Below, piece by piece: positions 42,596 to 51,979 of a DNA stretch of 64,000 nucleotides (position 1 is its first letter; each line of letters opens with the position of its first letter). The DNA is from Streptomyces sp. NBC_00178 (GTDB taxonomy: Bacteria; Actinomycetota; Actinomycetes; Streptomycetales; Streptomycetaceae), in contig NZ_CP108143.1 of NCBI RefSeq assembly GCF_036206005.1, forward strand, positions 1 to 64,000, in the 5' to 3' direction. The translations under genes and the position numbers were made by a program. The notes under the pieces are model-generated. The model was not told the origin of the DNA and made no database searches. It worked only from the letters and a program-made list of their open reading frames with translations.

Positions 42596-43792
42596 ATGAC
42601 GGACAACGAGAGTGCCCGCATGACGCGGATCCTGAGCGGGTTGCCAGCAGTGGCTCAAGAACTCCTGTTGGAGACGGACTGGGCCTCTCACCGGCACGCC
42701 TACGGCTCCGGCGAGGACATATCCGTCTCCCTGTGCTCCCTCGTGGACGAGGATGCCGAGGTGCGGTCCGGGGCGTTGGCCGCGTTGGACATGGGCGTGC
42801 TGCATCAGGGCTCTCTGTACACGGTCACCGCGCCCGCGGCGCTGTTCGTCGCCGCGATCCTCGACCATCCCCTGTGCCTCGCCGAGCATGAGGGACACTT
42901 CCCGTGGGACGACGGGCCGCCGCGCAGCTTGCGGGCCGCCCTGCTCGACTGGCTGGGCCGGGTGGCCGAGTCGGCTGCCTATGGGGAGGATCCGGCGCGG
43001 GACCGAGCCAACTGGGAGTGGCAGCCCTGGCACGAGGACACGCGAGGCGAGCGCGACCCCGACGAGCTCGCCGCACTGCAAGCGTGCCGGGTCATCCGTC
43101 CTGCCCTGTACGACGCCGTCGAGCCGTTCCTCTCCTCCTCCGACCCTCAGATCTGTGAGTCCGCGCTCGGCGTCGCAACGCCGCTCCTTTCGGCCCCGGC
43201 CCTCGCCGACCGGGTACCGTGCGCCGCCTCGCTGCTGCGGGCCCGGCTGGGCATCATGACGGGTCGGCGGGAGCGATCCGCCGTGGCGCGGGCGCTGAGT
43301 CTTTGGGGGATGGACACCTCCGACCTGCTCGCCGACTCTGACCCGGCCGTACGGGTCTGCGCCGCGCTCGGTCCCGTCCGAGTCGACCGGCCTCGCGCTC
43401 TCGCCGTGCTCCTCGACGCGCTGCGGGAGCCGCGCACCACAGACGGATGGTTCCCCGAACCGCTGCGTGGGGTCGACGGGTGGTTCCGGTTCACCGTGCT
43501 GCGTTCCGCGCTGGATCTGGCCGCGTCGTTCGAGGAGGTGGCACCGGTGACCATCGCCATGGTGGCCGCCGGCCACAGATCCATCGTCGACCACGAAAGC
43601 GGGCCGATCCTGTTCCGGGCCTTTCCCGGTGGTGGCTACGACCCGGCCCACTCGCTCACCACAGCGCAACGCGCGCTGCTGCGGGCGTTCGTGGACACCG
43701 ACGAGGCGACGGGCAGCATCGGCGGCAATTGGTTGTGGTTCCGCGCGGCCGGGCTGCCGGAGAACCGGGACGGCATCGCCGCGTTGCTATGA
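42596..43792 (+). CDS. HEAT-like helical repeat protein
   Basis: 398 residues from the ATG at 42596 (AAGG upstream). It is built of paired helices with repeating patterns such as DISVSLCSLVDEDAEVRSGA, DAVEPFLSSSDPQICESALG and DLLADSDPAVRVCAALGPVR, as in HEAT or Armadillo solenoids. It is cytosolic, with no signal or membrane span. Streptomyces genomes carry many such proteins, some beside toxins. Its role is unknown. The neighbouring SUKH gene, 230 bp upstream, lies on the same strand. Confidence 0.7.
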   Translation: MTDNESARMTRILSGLPAVAQELLLETDWASHRHAYGSGEDISVSLCSLVDEDAEVRSGALAALDMGVLHQGSLYTVTAPAALFVAAILDHPLCLAEHEGHFPWDDGPPRSLRAALLDWLGRVAESAAYGEDPARDRANWEWQPWHEDTRGERDPDELAALQACRVIRPALYDAVEPFLSSSDPQICESALGVATPLLSAPALADRVPCAASLLRARLGIMTGRRERSAVARALSLWGMDTSDLLADSDPAVRVCAALGPVRVDRPRALAVLLDALREPRTTDGWFPEPLRGVDGWFRFTVLRSALDLAASFEEVAPVTIAMVAAGHRSIVDHESGPILFRAFPGGGYDPAHSLTTAQRALLRAFVDTDEATGSIGGNWLWFRAAGLPENRDGIAALL

Positions 43793-44025
43793 CGCCGCCC
43801 GCCACCGCATCCCGTACCTATAGCGTTCCCCGCTTGACGCTGAGAATCAAAGTCATCCGCCTGGGCTATCTGCGGTGCTCAGCCGCACCCGCTTGTTGTG
43901 ACTTACTGATCGTTTCAGAATGAGATCTTGGTCTGCCGTCTCGACCGAGATCGTGCTCAGCGGGGGGGATGGAACGGGGCGCCTCCGTTGGCGCGTTGGC
44001 TCGACAGGACTCTGGGAGGAGAACC

Positions 44026-45015
44026 ATGTCGCGTTTGAGCTTCCCGTCGGCGCGGGCTGTCGGACGTGGGGCAGCCTGGTACCGCGGGGACTGCCACGTC
44101 CACTCCGTCCACTCGGACGGGGAACTCACCCCCGAAGAGTTGGCCGTCCGGGCGCGGGCGGCCAGGCTCGACTTCATCGCGACGACGGAGCACAACTCAG
44201 CTGCGGCCCCGGGAGTGTGGGGGCATCTGGCCGCCGATGACTTCTTGGTCTTTCTCGGCGAAGAGGTGACCACGAAGACCGGGCACTGGCTCGCGCTTGG
44301 CCTCGATCCCGGCGCGGTCGTCGACTGGAACCACCAGGTCAGGGACGGACTGGTGGACAAGTGCCTGTACCAGGTCCACCGTGCAGGGGGCCTGTGCGTG
44401 GCCGCGCACCCGCATACGCCCTACCCCTCGGGCGACTTCATGTTCCCCTTCCTTGGCTTCGACGTAGTGGAGGTGTGGAACGGACTGTGGACTTCGGACC
44501 GGCCTTGGAATGCCGACAACGAGGCGGCCCTGGCCGAATGGGGGCGGAGCCTCGCGGCGGACCTTCGCACGGGCTCGTGGCGGCCGGCAATGGGCAACAG
44601 CGATACCCACTTGGAAGGGCAGATCGGGATCCCTCACACCGTGGTCTTCGCTGATGAACTGAGCACGGAGGCAGTGCTGGCCGGGATCTGCGCCGGCCGC
44701 AGCTGGATCGCCGAGTCGGCGGATGTGGACGTGTGGTTCACCGCCCATGCGGCCGGCCACGTGGCCGGGGTCGGCGAGCGGCTCGCGACTCATGGTGGGC
44801 ATGTGGAAGTGCATGCGGCAGTACGAGGTGTGCCGACGGGAACCGTCAGCTTCCACACCGATCGAGGAAAGGTCCACCGAGTCCCCCTCCCCAATACCGG
44901 GGCGAGAGCCTTGGAGTGGGACACGACAGCAGAGCAATCAGCGTTCGTCCGCATCGAGGTCCGCCATCGCAGCGGGCACGTCGCCGCACTCACCAATCCG
45001 ATCTTTCTCAACTGA
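44026..45015 (+). CDS. PHP-domain metallohydrolase (CehA/McbA-like)
   Basis: 329 residues from the ATG at 44026 with GGGAGGA six bases upstream. The PHP metal site is visible: GDCHVHSVHSDGELTPEEL (H24, H26, H29), TTEHN (E55, H56), a conserved histidine pair in VAAHPHTPYPSG, and GNSDTH near 193-198. CehA/McbA-type enzymes hydrolyse carbamates and related phosphoesters with two or three metal ions. The C-terminal 90 residues form a beta-rich domain. It is flanked by inverted IS ends, so it may be horizontally acquired cargo. The substrate is unknown. Confidence 0.85.
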   Translation: MSRLSFPSARAVGRGAAWYRGDCHVHSVHSDGELTPEELAVRARAARLDFIATTEHNSAAAPGVWGHLAADDFLVFLGEEVTTKTGHWLALGLDPGAVVDWNHQVRDGLVDKCLYQVHRAGGLCVAAHPHTPYPSGDFMFPFLGFDVVEVWNGLWTSDRPWNADNEAALAEWGRSLAADLRTGSWRPAMGNSDTHLEGQIGIPHTVVFADELSTEAVLAGICAGRSWIAESADVDVWFTAHAAGHVAGVGERLATHGGHVEVHAAVRGVPTGTVSFHTDRGKVHRVPLPNTGARALEWDTTAEQSAFVRIEVRHRSGHVAALTNPIFLN

Positions 45016-45578
45016 CCGTCCGTATCATCGTCCGGTCCGCAGGCGCCGGAGGCACATGAGGCTGCATGCCAGTTCGAGCAGGCCCTGATGAAGGTCGGCG
45101 CGTCGTTCGTAGCGAATCCGGAGTCGTTTGAACTGGTGCAGCCAGGCCAAGGCCCGTTCCACCACCCAACGGACTTCGCCGAGCCCTGAGCCGTGGGCGA
45201 CGCCGCGTCGGGCGATCATCGGTTGATGCCGCGCTTCCACAACAGGCGCCGGTACTTGTCGAAGTCGTAGTCCGGTCGGCATGCAGGTATCGCGGCTTGC
45301 GGCGCGGCCGTCCTCGCAGCCCCCGGATCGGTGGGCCCGCGTCGAGCAGCGGCAGTAGATGGGTGACGTCGTGACTTGCCACCGGTGAGCGTGACGGCGA
45401 GCGGGGTTCCGTGCCCGTCGACTATCAGATGGTGCTTGGGGCCGGGCGCGGTCGACTGGCGAGGGGGACGTGATCCCCCCTTTGAAGGCCCGGACGTGCG
45501 AGCCATCAACAGCGCGGTGTTCAAGATCCAGCAGGTCGGCGCCGCGCAGCTCAGTCAGCAGGCGGACCCTCGGCTGAA
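45008..45578 (-). pseudogene. IS5-family transposase, internally deleted and frameshifted
   Basis: Fragments in different frames: GPKHHLIVDGHGTPLAVTLTGG, YDFDKYRRLLWKRGI, GSGLGEVRWVVERALAWLHQ and FKRLRIRYERRADLHQGLLE. They match the C-terminal two thirds of the transposase at 26270-27093. The N-terminal third is missing: the terminal repeat joins directly to mid-gene sequence. It overlaps the last bases of the PHP gene. Confidence 0.8.
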
Positions 45579-45794
45579 CTCATTCTGAAACGATCAGTTA
45601 ATGGCACCCCAGCAAGCTGGTCGACGCCCGGTCGCGCAGCAAGGTGCGAGACCTTGATACGGCGACCGGCTTCTCCTGCCGCCCCCTCTGACACCAAGCC
45701 AGTGCCACCAGCACTCCCGCTCGCAGCGGAAGGGCTCGCACCCGAGCGGTAGGCTACCCACGTAATTTGTTGATCGTGCAACTATGGAGTCGGT

Positions 45795-46770
45795 GTGACT
45801 GACAAGAGGATCATTGCAGTCGTCGGAGCCACGGGCCGACAGGGCGGCAGTCTGGTCCGCGCGATAATGAACGATCCCGACGGCCCGTTCATAGCGCGCG
45901 CTGACGAGGGACGCGGGGTCGCCGCGGGCCAAGGATCTGGCCGCGCAGGGGGTCGAGGTCGTCGAGGCCGACCTGGAGGACGAAGGCAGCCTGATCCAGG
46001 CTTTCGAAGGGGCGTATGGCGCTTTCGTCAGCACGGATTTCTGGGCGCCGCTGACCCCCGCGCAGGAAGCGGCCAGGTCTCGCGCCGAGATGGAGATCGA
46101 GCAGGCGGGCAACGCGGCACGTGCCGCCAAGGCGGCTGGGCTCAGCCATGTCGTCTGGACGACGGCGGACGACAGCCGTCCCTACTTCGAGCGTGCGGGC
46201 CGTCCGGTCCCCTGGGTCATGGGTGGCTACACATCGCCGCACAGGGACGCGAAGTCGAGTGCTGACGGATTCTTCATCCAGCATGGAGTGCCCACCACTT
46301 TCGTGCAGTTGCCGTTCTTCCACGAGTCGCTCCTCCTCGGCATGGGCCCCGTCCGCGACAAGCACGGCGAACTGATCCTTACCATGCCGATCGCCGATCG
46401 CGAGATCACGGTGATCGGTTCCGGGGACATCGGCCGCACCGCGCTGCGCATCTTGCAGGCAGGCGGTGACTGGATCGGCGATACCGTGAGCATCGCCACC
46501 GAGCACGTGACCGGAGAGGGGCTCGCCACGATGCTGACGAAGGCCGTCGGCGAGAAGGTCACTTACCAGCCGTACACCTGGGACGAGTTCCGGGGTCTCG
46601 GCTTCCCGCACGCGGTGGTCATCGCCAACGGCCTGCAGTACCTGGCCGAGAGGTCCGCCGAGGATGAGGCCCGGGACATAGAGCGCACGCACAGCCTCAA
46701 CCCACACCTTGAGTCCTACTCGTCCTGGATCGAGGCAAACAAGGAGACGTTGCGCAACCTCAACGCTTGA
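45795..46770 (+). pseudogene. NmrA-family NAD(P)-binding protein with a frameshift
   Basis: It starts at GTG 45795 (TDKRIIAVVGATGRQGGSLV), a Rossmann GATGxQG motif. Near 45901 the frame changes; in the next frame LAAQGVEVVEADLEDEGSLI and QAFEGAYGAFVSTDFW follow, then AGLSHVVWTTADDSRPYFER to the stop at 46770. One small indel therefore splits a protein of about 325 residues. NmrA-like proteins sense redox state or reduce NAD(P)-linked substrates. The downstream 226 residues could be made from the ATG at 46090, but without the cofactor site. Confidence 0.78.
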
Positions 46771-47758
46771 ACGCGCGGAGCGAGATCGTCGATGACGAGC
46801 AGGCGCACCGTCACCGGGCTTCGCAACACGCATGTCGGCCCAGGCTGCGCCTTCGCAACCGCGCTCCCGGACGTCTACGTTACGTTCTGGCCCTCTGTGG
46901 TTCGCAGGTGATGGCGCCCGGCATCCGGTCTCGTGACGCGCCAGGGTCTGGTCGTTGCGCGGGAATCCCAGGTCACCGACCGACTTGGGCAACTTCGTCC
47001 TGGAGACGCAGGGTTGATCGAAGACGGCCTTCCCGCCCGACCTCGCCGGCGACTACGACGGTTGCCATTCGACCGGGAGCTGTCCGTGCCAGACTCCGGG
47101 TCAACGGCGCCTGCAACAGCTGGCCCTCGAATCACACCCAAAGATTCCTGACACCTCAACTACCCGAGAGAACACAGAAGTTATTGTGGTGCGGCCGCAC
47201 GCACCCGGCACCGCCGAGTCGATGGGTAATCCCTCGGCGGTGCCACCTCTCCTGCCACGCGCTCCCGGCCCGGTTCAGCCCGGAGGAGCCTCCTGCCGTT
47301 CGTCACCGACGCTGAGTGGCGAGGTCGCCTTGCGGGCGGAAGACCGATCCCAGTTCGAGCCCGAAGCCCATGCAAGGCGGAAACCGACGTCCGGTGACGA
47401 ATCGACTGGAGTGTGGCGAGCGTGGTCGACGGTGTAACGCGCCCATCAGCATGCTCCGGGGCTCGCCGCGTGCCCGAGTGTTGGGGCACCGACGTCATTC
47501 GGCCGAGCATCGCCTTGGTGGGGCGCTCGGCCGGTCGCGGGGTGGTGTCACGACGAGGATTCATCCGGCGAGTGATGGAAGCTGCCGCCCATTGGCCGTC
47601 CTGATCGTTACCGGGCGATGGGGTGACGCGCCACAGTTGATCAACGTATGGATCGTGTTCGTCTCCAGAGCCGCGGCGACTCGCTACGACAAGAGGGCCT
47701 GCGTCTTCCGCGGCACGGACAGTCCTGCGGCGATTCGGTTGCGGCTCGGCCACTGATG
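46771..47758. other. About 1 kb without a supported gene
   Basis: Frames on both strands are low-complexity shadows. The only clear structure is the hairpin at 47207-47244. Confidence 0.45.
47207..47244. terminator. Hairpin GGCACCGCCGAG / CTCGGCGGTGCC
   Basis: A 12-bp perfect inverted repeat with a 14-base loop, typical of a Streptomyces terminator. It stands well downstream of the NmrA remnant. Confidence 0.65.
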
Positions 47759-47919
47759 TCAGCCATGGCAGCGGATGCCCCGGTAGTTGCCCCAGTCGAC
47801 GGCGGCGACGATGAGCGTGATCCGTCCAGCCGAGCGGTCGACGCGCACGAACTCGTGAAAATGGTCGTGCACGCGTCCCCGATCGTGAATGGCCTCATCA
47901 CCGAGTTTGCTGAGGTAGT

Positions 47920-48804
47920 GAGCTGTTTCCAACCTGACGGGAGGTTAGACGGGCGGCCCCGGCAGCGGACATGAAGAAAGCCCCTGGTAGACGGGTTCAC
48001 GACCAAGATCACCAGTCCGCCAGGAGCCTTCGCGTGCTTGTCTACCCGTCCGGCATCGATCTGTCCAGCCGCACCCTGCAGCACCTCTCCGGTCTCCTCG
48101 CAGGTCACCGCCGTCGAATCGGCTCCCGATGGCGTCGCCTGACCTGCGGCCGGCAAGCCCTGCTCGTCTTGGCGCACCTTCGCTGCGGCGACACCTACGC
48201 CCGCCTTGCAGCAGGTTTCCGCGTCGGGATAGCGACGGTCTACCGATACATACGCGAGGCCGTCGACCTCCTGGCCGCTCAGGCACCAACGCTGGAGCAG
48301 GCGATGCGGACCGTGCGGAGGAAGGCGTACGTGATCCTCGACGGCACCGTGCTGCCGATCGACCGCATCGCTGCCGACCAGCCGTATTACTCGGGGAAGA
48401 AGAAGCACCACGGGATGAACGTGCAGGTACTCGCGGATCCAGCCGGCCGTCTGATCTGGGCTTCGGACGCGCTGCCCGGGGCAGTACACGATCTGACCGC
48501 GGCCCGGACCCACGGCATTCCCGCCGCTCTCGCCGCCGATGGCATCAAGTGCTGGGCGGACAAGGCGTATCAGGGCGCAGGTCCTGCTGTCCGCGTCCCG
48601 TTCCGTGGCAAAGGTCTGCGCGGTTGGCGCCGGCGTCACAACCGCGATCACGCCAAGATCCGAAGCCTCGGCGAACGAGCCATGGCCACCCTCAAATGCT
48701 GGCGGCTCCTGCGGAAGCTCCGTTGCAGCACCACCCGGATCACCACCGTCGTCCGCGCCGTCATCGCCCTCGAACTCGCCACCTGATCAAGATGGAAAAG
48801 GCTC
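47920..48804 (+). mobile_element. IS5-family (ISL2-like) insertion sequence, copy 3
   Basis: 885 bp, same ends as the other copies, with AGT duplicated on both sides (47917-47919 and 48805-48807). It interrupts an unidentified minus-strand gene. Confidence 0.93.
48034..48786 (+). CDS. IS5-family DDE transposase (copy 3)
   Basis: 250 residues from GTG 48034 with AGGAG seven bases upstream; ATG 47971 is the alternative. The protein is identical to copies 1, 2 and 4 with all DDE motifs present. Intact ends and a matching AGT duplication make this a recent simple insertion. Confidence 0.93.
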   Translation: MLVYPSGIDLSSRTLQHLSGLLAGHRRRIGSRWRRLTCGRQALLVLAHLRCGDTYARLAAGFRVGIATVYRYIREAVDLLAAQAPTLEQAMRTVRRKAYVILDGTVLPIDRIAADQPYYSGKKKHHGMNVQVLADPAGRLIWASDALPGAVHDLTAARTHGIPAALAADGIKCWADKAYQGAGPAVRVPFRGKGLRGWRRRHNRDHAKIRSLGERAMATLKCWRLLRKLRCSTTRITTVVRAVIALELAT

Positions 48805-49000
48805 AGTAGTTGCCACCGGCTGCGGCCACGCGGGCGAACACCTCCCGCTACAAATCTGCCTGCAGCTCGGTGGGCACGTCCCAGAGCGGATCCGCCCACT
48901 CCCGCAGGGCCTGCACGACCTTCTCCCGGCTCACGGACTCGTTCAGGTCGGGAGTGATCGACCGCAGCCAATACGGACCGTGCCGGACCCGTCCAGCAGC

Positions 49001-49437
49001 ACTCCACCACCTGCACAGTCGTCCCGGAACTGCTCCTGCCAGTCAGTGCGGCAAGCAGCCCGCCATCGTCTGCCGACTCCGCAGAGAAGACCACCTGCTT
49101 GATGTCAACCCACCGAAACCCGTACTCCTGCGGATCCCGGAAGTAGCGTCGAAAGCTGATGGAGGCGCTGTCCTCGTGAGCTAGCCCGTTGTCCAAGGTG
49201 CCAGCCCAGGAGGCACGGAGCCCCTGCCGACTCACCGGACAGGCCCTAGCCAGCACCATCCACCCCCGCAGCAAGGCTGCCAGGCAGAAGAGGAGAAGTC
49301 TGAGCACCTGCCCACCCGAAAACCAGCAGCTGAGCCGCGCACGTAGCATCGCGGTTGTAGTCGCACTACCGCAGATGGTGTCGCAGCTGTGTGCGCACGT
49401 TCCCGAGCCGCGAGGCGCGTAAGGAGCGCTGGGGTCG
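49001..49437. other. Spacer with decayed coding traces
   Basis: On the minus strand SASISFRRYFRDPQEYGFRW and VDIKQVVFSAESADDGGLLA (about 49050-49190) read like the N-terminal part of the gene broken by IS copy 3, in another frame. A stretch near 49255-49312 (CAGCAAGGCTGCCAGG, GAGAAGTCTGAGCACC) resembles one near 49850, suggesting an old duplication. Confidence 0.4.
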
Positions 49438-49668
49438 TCAGCGCCCCTTGACATAGCCGTATGTCAGCCTGGCGAGGAACGTCGCCGCTGCTGCCCACTT
49501 GCCGCAGATGATCAAGACACGGCGATCGTCGCCGCGCACCATGTCGAGCAACAGTGCTGGGCTGGCTACGAGAGCGAGGACAGTGGCCGCAAGGATCGCG
49601 GCGGAAATTGCGACATACAGCGCCTCGACCGTGGCCTCGTCTTTCTGCTCCTGCGTTCTAGCCCCCAT
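49438..49668 (-). CDS. Small membrane protein
   Basis: 76 residues from the ATG at 49668 with GGGGAAG upstream; a further upstream GTG would give 103 residues. Two hydrophobic helices (ALYVAISAAILAATVLALVA and LIICGKWAAAATFLARL) flank a short acidic loop. A charged N-terminus (GARTQEQKDEATVE) probably stays in the cytoplasm. No family is recognised. Confidence 0.55.
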   Translation of the reverse strand: MGARTQEQKDEATVEALYVAISAAILAATVLALVASPALLLDMVRGDDRRVLIICGKWAAAATFLARLTYGYVKGR

Positions 49669-50076
49669 GACAGCTTCTTCCCCACCGTTACTCGACCGTA
49701 ATCTGACCTCCTCGGCCCACTTCTGGAGTGCCGACTTCCGAATCACCAACCCCCTCCCGTGCCGATCCGAGGCCCCGCCACGGGCCGGAGAGGATGGTCA
49801 GCGCAGCGGCGCCCGCGGTTCCCCGAGACCGCCCCAACGACAGCCACTCCCACAGCAAGGCAGCCAGGGCAGATGGGGGGAGTCTGAGCACTCACCTGGC
49901 AAGCACCGGGGCCTGCCCTGGGGATACGCAGGGCCCGGTCGAGATCACGCGTGCCTGACAGAGGAGGGCCGTGGTCATGTCTGCTAAGTGATCGCCAGTG
50001 GGCTCAGAAGGCCGGATGCCTTCTTGATGGCGGCCGGTCACCGTCATTGCGGCCATGACGACGAGGGGTGCCGGCA
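49669..50076. other. Gene-poor gap
   Basis: No supported gene. It holds the second, diverged copy of the sequence noted near 49255 (CAGCAAGGCAGCCAGGGCAG and GAGTCTGAGCACT). Confidence 0.4.
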
Positions 50077-50610
50077 GTGTTGGAGACCTACCTGTCCTGG
50101 TACCGCCAATGCCTGATGAACGAGTCCGAGTTCCGCTCGGTCACTCACCACTTGGCGCAGTCCGGGCTGACCGTCGAGCACCCGATGTTGGGCTGCGGGA
50201 TGCTCTTGGACTTCACGGGGGAACAGGTGAGGCTGCCTGTGCGGCACATTCTGGAGCTTGTTGCCCTGTCGGTCGGTCCGCTCTGCATGCAGTTCTGGCT
50301 GTCGGCTGACACGGACGTGGTTTGCAGTGTCAGGTACGTAGCGCCGGACACCCAGGTCCTCACCTTCGCGCTCGGCGGATCGACCGAGAACGAGCGTGAG
50401 CATGCCACCGACGCGGTTCAGCGGCTGATCCAGCGAGAGTTGGAAAGGGCTGTCGCGCTGCTCGTCGATCTCGGCGGCGAAACAGCGGACGAGGACGATG
50501 ACGCGCTGGTCCTGTATGGCCGGCGCCCGCCGGGTGGAGTGCGGCCCGGGATCGGGAGGCAGTTCGTCGAATCGCGTCACGATTGCGCGGGAGTTCTTGA
50601 GGGGGGCTGA
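50077..50610 (+). CDS. Conserved Streptomyces hypothetical, C-terminus probably altered
   Basis: About 177 residues from GTG 50077 (an in-frame GTG at 50068 is possible). The core, ETYLSWYRQCLMNESEFRSV and LCMQFWLSADTDVVCSVRYV, matches a Streptomyces family without known function. The last 25 residues (RPPGGVRPGIGRQFVESRHD) are antisense to a transposase remnant, so the natural C-terminus has probably been replaced. Confidence 0.6.
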   Translation: MLETYLSWYRQCLMNESEFRSVTHHLAQSGLTVEHPMLGCGMLLDFTGEQVRLPVRHILELVALSVGPLCMQFWLSADTDVVCSVRYVAPDTQVLTFALGGSTENEREHATDAVQRLIQRELERAVALLVDLGGETADEDDDALVLYGRRPPGGVRPGIGRQFVESRHDCAGVLEGG

Positions 50611-50700
50611 AGCAGCGCTCGACGACGTTGCGGCCTTTGTAGAGCTCGCGGTCGCAAGGCTGGCGGCCTACCGCCGGTCCGGCCGCACCGTACACGGTTG
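50520..50700 (-). pseudogene. IS5-type transposase, C-terminal scrap
   Basis: RELYKGRNVVERCF continues in a second frame as NSRAIVTRFDELPPD. This is the conserved catalytic-Glu region (YKxRNVVERxF...TRFDKL) of an IS5-group transposase. Frameshifted, with the rest missing. Confidence 0.6.
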
Positions 50701-50802
50701 GCCTTCTGGTCAGCCCGCTCCGGAATACCGCATTGACGGCATGGACCTCGCGCACGCCCGCGGTGAAATCCACCTGCCGCATCTCTTGGTCCGTCGCCGA
50801 CT

Positions 50803-51372
50803 TCACGACGAGACCGGGCCGGCCAACGTGCTGATAGGAAGAAGCCACCTCTTCTCGTCCCCATTCCTGAAGTTGCTCAGCTCCTCCAAGGAATCAGCCC
50901 CGTCCCGGATCGCGATCACGTGGGCCTTCGCGTCCTGGATTCCCAGCTGCGGTATCTGGCGGCGTAGGTAACGCACAGCGGCCACGACGCCATCCGAGTG
51001 CACGAGTGTTCTGAGCGCATCAATCAACAGGTCAGGGCTCTCGGTACCTTCAGGCGGGCTGATGCCCTTGACCTGCCGCCCATAGGCCTCTGGCCAGTGC
51101 GGATCGAGGTACGTAGTCGCGGGGATGTGATGGATGCTGCCGTCGTACCGGTCCACCAGGTAAGGCCCGTGCCCGACGAGCATCTTGTGGGCGTCACCAC
51201 GGATGTACTCCACCGACTGCCACGAGATGACCCAGCCCAGGTCATGCTCCAGCACACGGCAGATCGCGACCTCAGGCCGCGACGCCCACGGTGGCGATTC
51301 CTGCCGCTCCCTCAACAACAAGGCCGCGACCAGCCCAACAGCACGCTCCCTGGTGATCACATCGCCCATCAT
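50803..51372 (-). CDS. YrhB-domain protein (immunity protein 35-like)
   Basis: 189 residues from the ATG at 51372 (or 51369). The N-terminal half (EVAICRVLEHDLGWVISWQS, VGHGPYLVDRYDGSIHHIPA) is the YrhB/Imm35 pattern; the C-terminal half (VVAAVRYLRRQIPQLGIQDA) is a separate helical module. Related domains guard against secreted toxins. A truncated relative lies at 28700-28887. No toxin gene is visible nearby. Confidence 0.7.
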   Translation of the reverse strand: MMGDVITRERAVGLVAALLLRERQESPPWASRPEVAICRVLEHDLGWVISWQSVEYIRGDAHKMLVGHGPYLVDRYDGSIHHIPATTYLDPHWPEAYGRQVKGISPPEGTESPDLLIDALRTLVHSDGVVAAVRYLRRQIPQLGIQDAKAHVIAIRDGADSLEELSNFRNGDEKRWLLPISTLAGPVSS

Positions 51373-51979
51373 CCAGCACCGCGCAACCAGGTTTCGAGGC
51401 CGCGTTCCGGCCTACGAGGCGGTACAGAACGTCACGGCGAGTGGCCCCATCCGCGTGTCCTGGCGTGCCCGCGGTTCGGCCCCCTCCCGGGCGCGCCCGC
51501 CTTCCTCCGTCGCGTCCACCGCCTAACGCGCCCGCAGCGAGGATTCTCCACGGAGAGTGTCCAGCAGGCTCGAGCCCCGCCCCGGGCTGCGCCTTCGGCG
51601 AGCGCGCCGACGGTGTGAAGCGTCATTCCCCCCAGTCGTAGACCGGACGAGGTGCCCCGGAAGCCACAGCGGGCCGGCGTTCATCCGCAGCCGGCGACGC
51701 CGACGAGCAACCACCACATCCGGCCCGCCCCGGCACTCAACAAGGATGCATGCGCGAAACTTGGGAATCACCCCGTGAGAAGGGCTTTTCACACCCACCC
51801 AGAGGGCGAGAAACTCGTGGCCCGCGCGCGTAGCATTGAATCTGCTTTCCGCGAGACGACACTAGGGCTTTCAGTCGCGTACGGGTAGCGCGTGAACGTG
51901 CACTGAATCAGGTGTGGACAACTACCTGGGGACGTCCCGCACGCGCTTGATCCTAAAGCGAGCGACATAGGAGAATATT
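51373..51979. other. Gap with no supported gene
   Basis: The frames here are GC-rich shadows. The last 20 bases before 51980 contain the AGGAG ribosome site of the next gene, and GCGACATAGGAGAATATT is unusually AT-rich. Confidence 0.45.

Larger units (their letters stand above)
43906..45597. mobile_element. Composite-like unit: inverted IS5-family ends around a PHP gene and a transposase remnant
   Basis: The left end CTGATCGTTTCAGAATGAG (43906-43924) is matched perfectly and inverted at 45579-45597. TTA flanks both sides (43903-43905 and 45598-45600). After the left end the sequence GATCTTGG... looks like the start of the element at 26201 with a short deletion. Inside lie a metallohydrolase gene and, at the right, a gutted transposase. 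The unit may have moved as one piece or formed from two IS copies. Confidence 0.6.
47759..49000 (-). pseudogene. Unknown gene split by IS copy 3 and carrying a nonsense codon
   Basis: If the IS and one AGT are removed, the minus strand reads without shift across the junction: SITPDLNESVSREKVVQALR, EWADPLWDVPTELQADL, stop, REVFARVAAAGGNY, YLSKLGDEAIHDRGRVHDHF, HEFVRVDRSAGRITLIVAAV and DWGNYRGIRCHG at the stop at 47759-47761. A TAG within ADL*REV and a probable frameshift near 49000 show that the gene was damaged apart from the insertion. I do not recognise the family. Confidence 0.5.

Noticed and set aside
45889..46992. Minus-strand frame (367 codons) opposite the NmrA gene
   Set aside because: NmrA homology on the plus strand is clear even though frameshifted; the antisense translation has no domain.
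47181..47753. 190-codon minus-strand frame upstream of IS copy 3
   Set aside because: Arg/Pro-rich, no ribosome site, crosses a terminator-like hairpin; more likely non-coding.
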